DNA of 44,461 bases from Synechococcales cyanobacterium T60_A2020_003 (GTDB lineage Bacteria; Cyanobacteriota; Cyanobacteriia; RECH01), in the NCBI GenBank assembly GCA_015272205.1, contig JACYMB010000168.1, positions 1 to 44,461 of the forward strand. Reading direction: 5' to 3'. The translations under genes were made by a program, and so were the position numbers. Positions 1 to 8,367 of the stretch are shown here, piece after piece; within the stretch, counting starts at the first letter, position 1, and each line of letters opens with the position of its first letter. Under the pieces are notes generated by a model. That model was not told the origin of the DNA and searched no databases. It saw nothing but the letters and a program-made list of their open reading frames with translations.

Positions 1-479
1 TACTTAAATTCAATCAGCTTGGGATCACCCATGATGTGGGGATTTGCGCCTTGCTCGAAGGGCAATTGAATATTGAGGCCAAAGGACTTCTCTGCCCCGG
101 CACCTTCATTGCCCGCCTCCATGATGCCCCCGCCTGCCCCGGTCATCACCATGAATCCCTGAGCCGTAATACAGCGAGCAAAGTCCACGGCCATCTGGTA
201 TTCCGGGTTGGAGGCCGAAATTCGGGCGGAACCGAAAATGGTCACTTTACGGACATGGCGATAGGGATAAAACACCCGAAAGGCTCGCTCCATATCCTGT
301 AGAGCCGCACTCAGGATTTTCCAATCCAGGCGATCGGCTTCGACTTCTGCCATACCAACCAACACGGAGAGCGCCCGCTGGATCAGCTCACTGTGGGGCA
401 TCCCTGGCAATTGATCCAGTAAATGGTTAACCTCATTACGCAGAGCCGCTAGATTAGAAGAAGAGGTTGATGGAACCAT
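1..479 (-). CDS. LOG family / TIGR00730-type Rossmann-fold protein (5' part only)
   Basis: The gene reads leftward from an ATG at 479 and leaves the window at base 1, so only the first 159 residues are visible. The N-terminal half is helical. A Rossmann start follows (VTIFGSARI, near residue 80), then the nucleotide-binding segment MTGAGGGIMEAGNEGA near residue 112. This pattern is typical of the LOG (Lonely guy, once called lysine decarboxylase-like) family, which includes cytokinin-activating nucleoside-monophosphate phosphoribohydrolases. The diagnostic PGGxGTxxE motif would lie beyond the edge, so activity cannot be judged. The gene lies downstream of trxA on the same strand, about 230 bp away. 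I am confident of the family and not of the substrate. Confidence 0.82.
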   Translation of the reverse strand, partial: MVPSTSSSNLAALRNEVNHLLDQLPGMPHSELIQRALSVLVGMAEVEADRLDWKILSAALQDMERAFRVFYPYRHVRKVTIFGSARISASNPEYQMAVDFARCITAQGFMVMTGAGGGIMEAGNEGAGAEKSFGLNIQLPFEQGANPHIMGDPKLIEFK

Positions 480-706
480 AGTGATCTCAGAAGGAGTGGC
501 ATTCTATTTTAGCGAGATTTTAGGCTCCCTGTAAGTTACGGGGCGATCGCCCCACGTTCTACACGCACTAAAAAAGCCTTGATAAAACTTACCAAAGCTT
601 TTCATGCTATAGCTAGAAACTTCAGGGCGAGGAGGATTTACCTCCTCTCAATCTGCGGTCACCATGAAACAAAATGTTGGAAGATCTAATGCTTCATACA
701 CCATGC

Positions 707-1030
707 CTAGAGATACTTTTCCAGCGTATTGGCGAGAGTCATCTTTGGCACAGCACCCACAACCATATCGACACGCTGACCACCTTTAAAAATCATCAGA
801 GTGGGAATGCTACGAATGCCGTACTGGCTCGCCACGGCTGGATTTTCATCGGTGTTAACCTTAACAACTTTAACTTGACCCGAATATTGCTCAGAGATTT
901 CGTCAACGACAGGAGCAACCATTCGGCAAGGACCACACCACGGTGCCCAAAAATCGACCAGAACAGGGAGCTCGCTCTCAAGAACTTCTTGCTTGAAGGT
1001 GGAGTCTGTAACTTGCGCGGCTTCTGACAT
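707..1030 (-). CDS. trxA: Thioredoxin (m-type, TrxA)
   Basis: A 107-residue protein, the usual length for bacterial and plastid m-type thioredoxin. The redox motif WCGPC is at residues 31-35 and the conserved cis-proline (SIPT) is at residue 76. It reduces disulfides in cytosolic targets, in cyanobacteria with electrons from ferredoxin-thioredoxin reductase. Light-regulated targets include Calvin-cycle enzymes and glucose-6-phosphate dehydrogenase; a zwf gene is encoded at 9.7-11.3 kb in this window. The Yfr1 small RNA gene lies 250 bp upstream on the same strand, an arrangement reported in other cyanobacteria. A GC-rich inverted repeat (GAGGAGG/CCTCCTC, 629-647) lies downstream but lacks a T-run. 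Confidence 0.97.
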   Translation of the reverse strand: MSEAAQVTDSTFKQEVLESELPVLVDFWAPWCGPCRMVAPVVDEISEQYSGQVKVVKVNTDENPAVASQYGIRSIPTLMIFKGGQRVDMVVGAVPKMTLANTLEKYL

Positions 1031-1280
1031 TCCTCAATAATCCTTGCTCAATCTACCTTTGCAGAATTCTACCATAGCGAAAACTGGGTTCCGAATGCTA
1101 CTTCAGGGCTGAAGCAGACACAATAATTGACAAATCCCGCAGATACCGAACAAGCTCCTTTGTTTGGTTCGATGCAGTCCCTAGATGAGCCTCTATGTGA
1201 AATCCCAGCTAATTTTTCCATTATTTTTGATCAGTCTTCCATGCCGGGATGCAAGGCTTGATATCAGCACGTAAGCCATA

Positions 1281-1349
1281 AGAAACGCCTGAACAATATG
1301 TCCAGGCGGAGTGTGGTGTGAGGAGTGAACGGAAACATTTGTCTCCGCC
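1281..1349 (-). ncRNA. yfr1: Yfr1 small regulatory RNA
   Basis: Read on the minus strand, the segment has the full Yfr1 layout. A 5' hairpin comes first (7-bp stem, 1330-1336 with 1341-1347, 4-nt loop). A single-stranded stretch follows, containing the near-invariant Yfr1 core CACTCCTCACAC (1316-1327). It ends in a terminator hairpin (CGCCTG/CAGGCG, 1286-1291 with 1303-1308) and a short T-rich tail. The predicted length is about 69 nt, within the usual Yfr1 range. A perfect TATAAT box sits 6-7 nt upstream of the assumed start near 1349. Yfr1 is known as an Hfq-independent antisense regulator of outer-membrane protein mRNAs in Prochlorococcus and is commonly found next to trxA, as here. The ends are inferred and have not been mapped. 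Confidence 0.9.
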
Positions 1350-1355
1350 ATCTTT

Positions 1356-1361
1356 ATTATA
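1356..1361 (-). promoter_or_regulatory. -10 box of the Yfr1 promoter
   Basis: On the minus strand the sequence is exactly TATAAT, 6-7 nt before the first G of the predicted Yfr1 transcript. No good -35 hexamer is visible 17 nt upstream, where the bases read AACTAT. Confidence 0.7.
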
Positions 1362-1445
1362 ATGACACGAACTCAGAAATAGTTGGATGTTCTATTGACA
1401 ACATATGGTGATTTCATCAACGAAATTGGGGATAAGCAGCGATCG

Positions 1446-2525
1446 CTAGGCGATCACAGACGCTTCCGGTTTCGCGAAAATCATGCGCCCTGCCGAGGTC
1501 TGCAACGACCCTGTAACCACCACTGCAAGCTCATCTCCAACGTAATCACTCGCCTCTTCGACCACCACCATCGTGCCGTCATTGAGGTAGCCGATTCCCT
1601 GGGTGGGTTCCTTGCCAGGTTTGAGAATCTTAATATCGATGCTATCTCCCGGTGCATAGTTTGGCCTGACCGCCTGAGCGAGATCGTTAACGTTTAAGAC
1701 CGTCACTTTCTGAAGACTGGCAACTTTGTTGAGGTTGAAATCATTGGTCAGCAGCGTACCGTTAATTTCCTGCGCTAGCCGCACCAATTTGGCATCCACC
1801 GTCGCGATATCGTCGTAATCCGCCGGGTGAATCACAATCCGTTCTGGATGGGTCGCCTGAATCCGATTGAGGATATCTAACCCGCGCCGCCCCCGAATCC
1901 GCTTTTGATCATTGGAGGCATCGGCCACCCGCTGAAGTTCGAGCAGCACAAACTGGGGAACCAAAACCTGACCCTCAATAAAGCCCGTATCCAGCAGATC
2001 CTCAATCCGTCCATCAATGATGCAGCTTGTATCGAGAATTTTCGTCGTTGCCGGACGGAGCGTTCCCTCCGCAATCAGCATAGACTCGACGCTGTGGGGA
2101 TTAATCAACCGCAGGAGCGTCCGTCCGTGGGTGTCAGCTAAGTTGATGCCGGAGAAAGCAAAGATCAAACTCGCGAGAACAGCCGTTAGAGGTTTGATAA
2201 AGGCAAAATCGTCGGGAATGGGGAGCAAAAACAGGGGAGCCAGCATTAAGTTTGCGATCAAAAGCCCCAAGACCAAGCCCACCGATCGCCCCAAGAGGAT
2301 ATCAACAGGCATCTCCCGAATTTGTCGCTGAATTCTGCGATAGCCTGCTTGGGCCACCAAGCCAATAGCAAACCCGATTAATCCGCCAAAACCAGCAATC
2401 ACAACACTCAACCCTTCCAAGTTGCTGACTTGGCGAAGGGCATCATCTGGAAGCAGATCAACGCTGTAAAAGCCTATCCCTACCCCTGCTAGAATGAAGG
2501 ACAAAACTATGATGGCATCAAGCAT
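1446..2525 (-). CDS. PIN-TRAM domain integral membrane protein (YacL-like)
   Basis: The N-terminal third holds about four hydrophobic helices. A PIN nuclease domain follows, with acidic residues in ILDTSCIIDGR and LLTNDFNLN (residues about 165-290 counted from the preferred start). A C-terminal TRAM domain follows (PGDSIDIKIL through MVVVEEASDYVGDE). This order matches the YacL/MMRN-type PIN-TRAM ATPase-like membrane proteins found across cyanobacteria and Gram-positives, where an RNase role is presumed. The frame opens at a GTG at 2540, but the ATG at 2525 (MLDAIIVLSF) starts directly at the first membrane helix and is preferred, giving 359 residues. The gene is divergent from hemW across about 285 bp. 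Confidence 0.88.
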   Translation of the reverse strand: MLDAIIVLSFILAGVGIGFYSVDLLPDDALRQVSNLEGLSVVIAGFGGLIGFAIGLVAQAGYRRIQRQIREMPVDILLGRSVGLVLGLLIANLMLAPLFLLPIPDDFAFIKPLTAVLASLIFAFSGINLADTHGRTLLRLINPHSVESMLIAEGTLRPATTKILDTSCIIDGRIEDLLDTGFIEGQVLVPQFVLLELQRVADASNDQKRIRGRRGLDILNRIQATHPERIVIHPADYDDIATVDAKLVRLAQEINGTLLTNDFNLNKVASLQKVTVLNVNDLAQAVRPNYAPGDSIDIKILKPGKEPTQGIGYLNDGTMVVVEEASDYVGDELAVVVTGSLQTSAGRMIFAKPEASVIA

Positions 2526-2810
2526 AGTGGCACTCTGCACTGGGATGTATATGTATTGCGTTCCCGCACTTGGACAAATAACACTGATGCATCAGCGACT
2601 TTGCAACTTAGGGCGGGATTGTTCAGATATTAGCTTTGATGTCGTCAAATTGACACCGTTCGCTTCTTTAAATCCACAGTCCAAAGGCTGAAATTGTCGA
2701 TAAGTGGGGATGATATCTGCAATAAAACTTAGCTTTACATCATCATTATATCCTCCCAGTCAAAATAGCTTTGGAACTGTGCTGAACTTAAACTGGCAGG
2801 GCGATCGCCC

Positions 2811-4097
2811 ATGATTTCGTTATCGAGCACCTTTAAAGGCAATTCTCCAAACGAGCGCACCTATCCGCCCTCACCCACGGCAGCCTATCTCCACATTCCC
2901 TTTTGCCGCCGTCGCTGCTACTACTGCGATTTTCCGATTGTGGTCGTGGGCGATCGCCCGCCCCTAGCGCGTCAAGGTCAGCCATCCTACGGTGTGATTG
3001 ACCAGTATCTTCCCGTACTTCAGCAGGAAATTCGAGCCACGCCCTCCCTCGGCACACCGCTGAAAACCGTTTTCTTTGGGGGTGGTACACCTTCGTTACT
3101 GACGGCTGAACAACTCAAGGCATTAATGGACACTCTGGATCACCAGTTTGGTCTAGAACCAGATGCGGAATGCTCCATCGAAATTGACCCAGATACGATC
3201 AAACCGCAGCAACTAGCGGGATACATTGATGCAGGTATTAACCGAATTAGCCTGGGTGTACAAGCCTTTCAGCCGAAACTCCTCGCCGCCTGCGGACGCA
3301 CCCACAGCCCCGACGATATTGACGTGGCCGTAGGGCTAATTCGGCAGATGGGTGTGACCAATCTCAGCTTGGATCTGATTTCCGGCTTGCCCAATCAAAC
3401 GATGGATCAGTGGATTGAGAGTTTAGAACGGGCGATCGCCCTAGAACCGACCCATATTTCAGTCTATGACCTAATCGTGGAACCCATGACCGCCTTTGCC
3501 CGCTGGTACGAACCAGGACAGTCGCCTCTTCCATCGGACGAACTGACCGCCGAGATGTACCGCACCACCTCAAATCTTCTGGCGCAGGCAGGCTTTGAGC
3601 ATTACGAAATTTCCAACTATGCCAAACCGGGCTACCCGTGCCAGCACAATCGCGTGTATTGGGAAAACCGCCCCTATTACGGATTCGGCCTGGGAGCCGC
3701 CAGCTTTATCCACGGGCACCGGTTCACCCGTCCCCGCAAGCGACAAGCGTATGAGGAATGGGTGCAAGGTTTGACTGAAACGCGTGTCATACAACAGGTT
3801 CAGACCATGGGCGATCGCCTGTTGGATACGCTCATGCTGGGACTACGACTGGCAGAAGGGATAGATCTAACCGTAATCGCAGCAGACTTTGGCGACGCAA
3901 TCCTGAATCGCCTGCTATCCGTAGTCGCTCCGTTTCAAGAGCAGGGATGGGTCGCGGTGGATGCCCCAAAGGAGGGAAAAGAAGCCCAGGCGCAACATCT
4001 CCGACTCACTGATCCAGAGGGTTTTCTCTTCTCGAACGTTGTCCTAAGCACCCTGTTCGAGGCGTTTATGGATGAGGATTCGGTTTTGCGTGCCTAG
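2811..4097 (+). CDS. hemW: Radical SAM heme chaperone HemW
   Basis: A 428-residue protein with the radical SAM iron-sulfur motif HIPFCRRRCYYCDF (Cys32, Cys36, Cys39), the glycine-rich GGGTPSLL near residue 90, and the NLSLDLISGLPNQT and HYEISNYAKPG segments typical of the HemN/HemW superfamily. The F after the CxxxCxxC triad and the lack of HemN's N-terminal extension favour HemW, which inserts heme into respiratory proteins, over a true oxygen-independent coproporphyrinogen oxidase. A short insertion after the cysteine motif makes it slightly longer than the bacterial norm. Its TAG stop shares the palindromic CTAG at 4094-4097 with the stop of the convergent lipoprotein gene. Confidence 0.9.
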   Translation: MISLSSTFKGNSPNERTYPPSPTAAYLHIPFCRRRCYYCDFPIVVVGDRPPLARQGQPSYGVIDQYLPVLQQEIRATPSLGTPLKTVFFGGGTPSLLTAEQLKALMDTLDHQFGLEPDAECSIEIDPDTIKPQQLAGYIDAGINRISLGVQAFQPKLLAACGRTHSPDDIDVAVGLIRQMGVTNLSLDLISGLPNQTMDQWIESLERAIALEPTHISVYDLIVEPMTAFARWYEPGQSPLPSDELTAEMYRTTSNLLAQAGFEHYEISNYAKPGYPCQHNRVYWENRPYYGFGLGAASFIHGHRFTRPRKRQAYEEWVQGLTETRVIQQVQTMGDRLLDTLMLGLRLAEGIDLTVIAADFGDAILNRLLSVVAPFQEQGWVAVDAPKEGKEAQAQHLRLTDPEGFLFSNVVLSTLFEAFMDEDSVLRA

Positions 4098-4816
4098 TTC
4101 AATCTCACAATCATTTCCCGCACCGCCAACTCCATCTCCTGAAATGCAGGCGTATCTGAAGGGAACAATTGCTCTCCCATCACAGATTGGTACTGTTCCG
4201 TGAGGCCAGCATTCTCCACAGTCGAACCCAGACGCAGGATTAGGTTTTCTTTGTAGGGTTCTAAAACGGTTCCATCCAGAATCATTGTGCCGCCATAGTC
4301 CCAGCCAAAGCCATATAGCTCAAATTCCCCCAATTTTTCCCGTAGTTCCGATAAAGACGTACCCACGCCAATCCCAGGATCAACCTGCCACGCCACGCCA
4401 AAATCCCGAACGGATTGCACCGCCGTGCGGCTTTCGTCTGTCCAAACCACGGAAAAGGACTGTGCCCCTTGATTCACCCGTGTTCCGGGGGCAACCATGC
4501 CTTCACCCAGATGCACCTCCACAGGCTCAAGACTATCCACTCCGTAGAGTGCCACCAAATCGTCGTAGGTCGTTGTAGCCGTTACCGCTCCAACGCGATC
4601 GCCCGGAACGATGGTGGTATCGAGTTCGGGGGTATCAAGCGAAGAGGAATCCGCCGGATTTCCCATGCTCTGCGCTTGGGATTCCGTGGGTTGCGGAGTC
4701 ACAGAGGGTTGGGACTCAGACAACGAACAAGCCGATAGGAACAGACTTGCAGCGAGGAGTAAGCCTGATGCCCGATACAGGGGTTGAACACCAGCGTATA
4801 AGCGAATTGTCGTCAC
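4094..4816 (-). CDS. Putative lipoprotein of unknown function
   Basis: 240 residues from a GTG start. The N-terminus has a basic segment, a hydrophobic run (GLLLAASLFL) and a lipobox LSAC with the acceptor at Cys30. This predicts lipid attachment and residence on the plasma or outer membrane. A Ser/Pro/Gln-rich linker (about 31-70) precedes a compact domain with GDRVGAVTATTTYDDLVALYG and GVGTSLSELREKLG, which looks like two related short modules. I do not recognise the family. The gene is convergent with hemW (stop codons overlap in CTAG) and starts 12 bp downstream of the membrane-protein gene at 4829-5248, so the two are probably cotranscribed. Confidence 0.75.
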   Translation of the reverse strand: MTTIRLYAGVQPLYRASGLLLAASLFLSACSLSESQPSVTPQPTESQAQSMGNPADSSSLDTPELDTTIVPGDRVGAVTATTTYDDLVALYGVDSLEPVEVHLGEGMVAPGTRVNQGAQSFSVVWTDESRTAVQSVRDFGVAWQVDPGIGVGTSLSELREKLGEFELYGFGWDYGGTMILDGTVLEPYKENLILRLGSTVENAGLTEQYQSVMGEQLFPSDTPAFQEMELAVREMIVRLN

Positions 4817-4828
4817 AATCTTGACCGT

Positions 4829-5248
4829 CTAGGGTACTGTTTGCGTCCATCGCCATAGGGGATGGCTCTGACCCTGTTGACGAATTTTTAGCGCCTGCTG
4901 TTTCAGGCGCTGACGCTCAGAGGCGGGCAAACCAAACAGGATGGTGCGACTTTGAACAATTAGCACCGCTACCGTCATACCCACACACAAGCCCAGTCCT
5001 GCCGCCGCTAAAGGGTTGAATTCGAGGGCAAACCGAGCAGCAGCCCAGGTGAAATACTGGTGCATGAGCTGAATATCATGGCGGAACGTCCACAAACTCC
5101 AGACTCCGACCGTTAGCCACAACAGGCCAACCACAACCCACCGGGCATAGATCGTCAGTTCGTAGAGGCGCTGAATATCTGTCTCCAACGATGGATCAAG
5201 GAGTTCAGGGCGATCGCCTGATTCAGAAATGGGTGCAAAGTCGTCCAT
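4829..5248 (-). CDS. Small two-helix membrane protein, unknown
   Basis: 139 residues starting MDDFAPISESGD. An acidic N-terminus precedes two hydrophobic segments, about residues 37-55 (WVVVGLLWLTVGVWSLW) and 80-100 (LAAAGLGLCVGMTVAVL). A basic C-terminus follows with the pattern RQRLKQQALKIRQQG. It looks like a conserved cyanobacterial membrane protein, and I cannot name a function. It probably forms a two-gene unit with the lipoprotein gene that follows on the same strand. Confidence 0.7.
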   Translation of the reverse strand: MDDFAPISESGDRPELLDPSLETDIQRLYELTIYARWVVVGLLWLTVGVWSLWTFRHDIQLMHQYFTWAAARFALEFNPLAAAGLGLCVGMTVAVLIVQSRTILFGLPASERQRLKQQALKIRQQGQSHPLWRWTQTVP

Positions 5249-5507
5249 ACGGGTGATGACTGAATAGACCGTGTCCCCAACCTAACATTTTTGACCTGCC
5301 CTGAACCTTAAAACCGACTGGGAAGGGCGATCGCTCCTCTGCCCAAACCCACTCCTAACTCAAGCCATAAAAAAGCAGTCCCCCGGGATGGACCGCATAG
5401 AGCATGATTCAATCTGCAAGTTAGTCTGAAAGTCATTTTAGTACATATATACTATTTTAGCAAGTTATATCTAAATTCTGTTAAGCAATGATCCATCTCA
5501 GATAGCT

Positions 5508-5569
5508 AGGGGCGGATTTTGCCCTCGCCCCTGGTATGTGCTGGGTTCTGTCTGCTAAACCCGCCCGTA
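5508..5569 (+). repeat. Interspersed palindromic-end repeat, copy R1
   Basis: A 62-nt unit starting AGGGGCGGATTTTG and ending CTAAACCCGCCCGTA, with near-complementary ends. It matches the units at 34566-34628 and, in reverse orientation, at 28042-28283. It lies in the 486-bp gap between the membrane-protein gene (5248) and the PPOX gene (5735). The rest of that gap holds only a partial echo (two GGCGGATT motifs near 5587-5610) and AT-rich sequence with AACTCAAAACT-type simple repeats. Confidence 0.8.
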
Positions 5570-5734
5570 CAAATCATGGGTATTCAGGCGGATTTGCTAT
5601 GAGGCGGATTCGTTCCGTTCAATCAGCAGCGAACCGTCATACCCAAAAAGTCAGCTATGGATAAAAGGCTGAATTCCCTGATGGTGAAATGCATTCACAA
5701 CTCAAAACTGAGAACTTAAAACTCAAAATTGGTA

Positions 5735-6316
5735 TTAGGGATTCACAGGTTGAGTCTGCCACTGTTCATCCATGCGCGTGTACAACGTGCGGTTTTGCGG
5801 ATCTCCTTTGAGTTCCAAATGATCCACCTCTTCCGGGTCAAGCAGCAACAGACAAAAGGTATCGAGGGGTTGGACAGGATCGGGGGTGGGGGGCGAGAAC
5901 GCCTCCTGAGAACTGCGGGGATTGCCGGGATGCGGCCACGCAAACTGAAGACGGGCACTGTCCGATAAGGCCACCCACTGCTGCTGACGCGCCCGTTGTA
6001 ACGCCCTATCGCGGTGATCCGCCGACACGAAGTTTAAAGCCCCACGCAGGCGAAACTGTTCGCGGCTTTTCGGAAAATACCAGCACACTTCTGCCCAGGG
6101 GTTCCCTTGGATCTGCCCAAACTTATAACTGCGGCGATCGGTAATAAACTTAAGCTGATTTCCAGGTTCTAAAAACCCGCGAAAAACGACCGTGCGATTG
6201 GCAGGGCGACCGCTGGGTTGAACCGTTGCTAACTGCACATAGCGAGCATAGACCAGGGAACGGTTGCGATGCAGCGCACGGGCAAGGGGCGATCGCCAAG
6301 GGGCAAGAGCAGACAT
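5735..6316 (-). CDS. FMN-dependent PPOX-family flavoprotein (alr4036-like)
   Basis: The protein has the split-barrel pyridoxamine-phosphate-oxidase pattern: ATVQPSGRPANRTVVFRGF (about 30-48), then RRSYKFGQI, WAEVCWYFPKSREQFRLRG, and WVALSDSARLQFAWP with the PxxGNPR turn. This is the arrangement of the cyanobacterial and plant alr4036-type family, which binds FMN. Its substrate is unknown, and true pyridoxal-phosphate synthesis is doubtful. The reading frame opens with a TTG at 6322. I take the ATG at 6316, giving 193 residues. It is divergent from the DUF1400 gene. Confidence 0.85.
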   Translation of the reverse strand: MSALAPWRSPLARALHRNRSLVYARYVQLATVQPSGRPANRTVVFRGFLEPGNQLKFITDRRSYKFGQIQGNPWAEVCWYFPKSREQFRLRGALNFVSADHRDRALQRARQQQWVALSDSARLQFAWPHPGNPRSSQEAFSPPTPDPVQPLDTFCLLLLDPEEVDHLELKGDPQNRTLYTRMDEQWQTQPVNP

Positions 6317-6447
6317 AGCCAAGCATTCCTCAAATCACACACGTTACCGCAATGTCAGAATAGGCAAAGGCAACTTTTTTGCAAATCACTCGTCAGTACT
6401 CTTTGCCGTAGGATTCCTTGCGGTTGTCTAGTTCTTCGTAAAGCATT

Positions 6448-7041
6448 ATGACCTTTTCTCTTCCCCTTCGGTGTGCTAGCGGTTTATTGCTGATGGCGTT
6501 GAGCGCTATTGGAGCCGCCGCCCCTGCATTGGCTGCCGATACGATTGTCTTGACCTACGGTGTACTGGAGGCATCCATTTCGGTTGACGAGCTAACCACC
6601 TTTGCCGAAACGGGGGAGCAGTCCAGTCGGCTTAAGCGCTACGTGCGGATGTCGGGACAAGAACCGGGAGAGATTCGCCGGACGCTGACCCGCGAAGTCG
6701 AAATTGATGGGGTCACGCTGGATGCCGCCCTCAATAATCCGATCGGCGAAGCTGCCCTCGATCAGGTTGGGGACGTGATTCACATGCGCTCAGGCTCGGC
6801 CAATCGACAAGCGCTGCGTTCCGCGTTGGTACTCTCTGCGAGTGATGACGATAAACTCAGTCTGTTGGAAGTGATGCAGAACTATCCCACCTCGGAGGTG
6901 ATGGTAGACGGGAAACGGTTGGCCTCCGCCTACGAACGTATTGCCGATTTGAGCGATCGCGCCCAGGATCTGATGGATCTGCTCAACATCGACTTACTGA
7001 ACCTTTTGGGGCAGACAACACACTCGCTCTGGGGACGTTAA
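6448..7041 (+). CDS. Secreted stand-alone DUF1400 protein
   Basis: 197 residues. The N-terminus is a signal peptide (LLLMALSAIGAAAPALAA, cleavage near residue 30). The body follows the DUF1400 pattern: ADTIVLTYGVLEASISVDEL, a small exchange-rich helix region, GVTLDAALNNPIGEAALDQVGDVI, and a TSEVMVDGKRL segment. In many cyanobacterial proteins DUF1400 precedes an alpha/beta-hydrolase domain. Here the protein ends after the DUF1400 part, so it has no catalytic triad of its own. It may be a natural short form or the remnant of a longer hydrolase. I see no continuation in the 200 bp downstream. Confidence 0.8.
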   Translation: MTFSLPLRCASGLLLMALSAIGAAAPALAADTIVLTYGVLEASISVDELTTFAETGEQSSRLKRYVRMSGQEPGEIRRTLTREVEIDGVTLDAALNNPIGEAALDQVGDVIHMRSGSANRQALRSALVLSASDDDKLSLLEVMQNYPTSEVMVDGKRLASAYERIADLSDRAQDLMDLLNIDLLNLLGQTTHSLWGR

Positions 7042-7261
7042 TAGGATTATCGTTGTTGCAGTTGTAGCAGACGGTGCGCTGTCATTGCCAAGCCTCATCG
7101 GTACGCATGCTGCCGTTGAAAAATGATGCTATGGTCTTCTGTGATACCCGTGCTAGGGGTAGAAACCTGTAATTCGCGCATTACCTCCCATGTCCAAGCG
7201 TTCGTTGTCTCAATAATCATCGCTAGCCTTTGCCAGTGATAGTTCTAAACCTTTTCAAGCG

Positions 7262-7660
7262 TTGGTTTCTCAGCGCCGGATCCGCAGCAGCGCGGCTGGC
7301 AATAGCTTGGATACCGCAACGTCAATTCCGGCCTACAGGGGCGAACAGACCTATCGCGATCGGGTCAGCGCGAAGAGTCCCGATTTTTATAAGCTCCGAT
7401 TCCTGGATGAGAGCGATATCAATGCTCTATTTCGTAATCGATCGTCATCGACCCTCCTGATCACCGCCTTGGATCGGGATGGAAATCCTGCAAGCTTAGG
7501 GGGTACAGATGCCAAGCTCAGAGTTCGGGCGGGCAAGTCTGTTCCAATCGCCATTGTTGAGATTCCCTCTGGAACCTACTACCTCAAGGTATCGACTAGG
7601 GGTGGGGAATCGGCATATCGTCTAAATATTGCTATTGAGCGTTCCTGCGGATGCGGCTGA
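7262..7660 (+). CDS. PPC-like (pre-peptidase C-terminal) domain protein, start unclear
   Basis: About 132 residues from a TTG at 7262. The core SLDTATSIPAY..DFYKLRFLDESD..LLITALDRDGNP..VEIPSGTYYLKVSTRGGESAYRLNI follows the beta-sandwich pattern of PPC domains, which occur in secreted proteins. There is no good start codon. The nearest in-frame ATG (7190, reading MSKRSLSQ) is cut off by TAA at 7214, and the reading frame is open again from 7217, encoding SSLAFASDSSKPF. The gene may therefore be interrupted, or it may start at the TTG. No signal peptide is visible in either form. The CGCG end just before the stop is unusual. Confidence 0.55.
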   Translation: MVSQRRIRSSAAGNSLDTATSIPAYRGEQTYRDRVSAKSPDFYKLRFLDESDINALFRNRSSSTLLITALDRDGNPASLGGTDAKLRVRAGKSVPIAIVEIPSGTYYLKVSTRGGESAYRLNIAIERSCGCG

Positions 7661-7792
7661 ACCAGCCCAAGCATGAGCCTCTAGCAGAAGATGGGCAAAA
7701 TTTAAAGCAAATCTGGAACTTCTCCCCTCAAAAACTATTCAAAGACAGTGAGCATAGATGTTCACATGTTTCGGCAAGGTCAGTGTGAAAGT

Positions 7793-8287
7793 ATGATTAC
7801 GTTCCATCGTCACGGGTTTCAATTCCGTCTCTCCAAAGGTCTCAGCCAAGGGTTAGTGGTGCTAGCGTTGGCTGCGGGTGGTATCCTGGCAGATGCAATT
7901 CCAACCTTTAGCGTCTCCTCCGGTCTCCAATTCGGCTCCGATGCCTACGCTCAGTCTGCGGTCAGCAGCAACGAGCTCACCAATTACGCGCGATCGCTCC
8001 TCGTGATTGAACCCATGCGTCAACAGGCATACGCCGATATTCAGGATATTGTCGGGGCTGGCAACGTGCCCTCCATCGCCTGTCATCGTCCCGATAGCGT
8101 TGATAGTTTGCCGAGCAATATCAAACCCATTGCCCGCAATTACTGCGATCGGGCGATCGCCGTTGTAGCAGAGAATAACCTCACCATTCAACGGTTTAAC
8201 GAGATTACGGTCTTCCTCAATCAGCAGGGCAGCGATTCGGATCTGCACAATCGCCTAGAGCAAGAACTGATCCGCTTACAGCAGTAG
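7793..8287 (+). CDS. Secreted DUF4168-like protein
   Basis: From the ATG at 7793 the protein has 164 residues. It has a long basic N-region and a hydrophobic core (GLVVLALAAGGILADA) that looks like a signal peptide. The mature part (SSNELTNYARSLLVIEPMRQQAYADIQDIVG.., then FNEITVFLNQQGSD..LHNRLEQELIRLQQ) is helical and matches the DUF4168 layout seen in cyanobacterial periplasmic proteins. In-frame GTG (7748) and ATG (7766) starts would add 9-15 residues. I prefer 7793 because it leaves a compact signal peptide. Two cysteines (in SIACHRP and RNYCDRA) could form a disulfide. Function unknown. Confidence 0.72.
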   Translation: MITFHRHGFQFRLSKGLSQGLVVLALAAGGILADAIPTFSVSSGLQFGSDAYAQSAVSSNELTNYARSLLVIEPMRQQAYADIQDIVGAGNVPSIACHRPDSVDSLPSNIKPIARNYCDRAIAVVAENNLTIQRFNEITVFLNQQGSDSDLHNRLEQELIRLQQ

Positions 8288-8295
8288 CCAACTTG

Positions 8296-8324
8296 AAAAA
8301 ATCCCCCACGCCAAGCGTGAGGGA
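8296..8324 (-). terminator. Rho-independent terminator after opcA
   Basis: On the minus strand a 10-bp hairpin (TCCCTCACGC / GCGTGGGGGA, 3-nt loop, one G-T pair) is followed directly by TTTTTT. It lies 44 bp past the opcA stop and probably ends the zwf-opcA transcript. Confidence 0.8.
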
Positions 8325-8367
8325 CGGGTTCATAATGCACGTATCCAGCAGGTGATGCCCTCTATCC

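Noticed and set aside
629-647. Inverted repeat after trxA as a terminator
   Set aside because: GAGGAGG/CCTCCTC has a fair stem but no T-run on the minus strand, so it was not listed as a terminator.
674-1027. 117-residue plus-strand reading frame
   Set aside because: It is the antisense shadow of trxA, which has a complete thioredoxin motif set.
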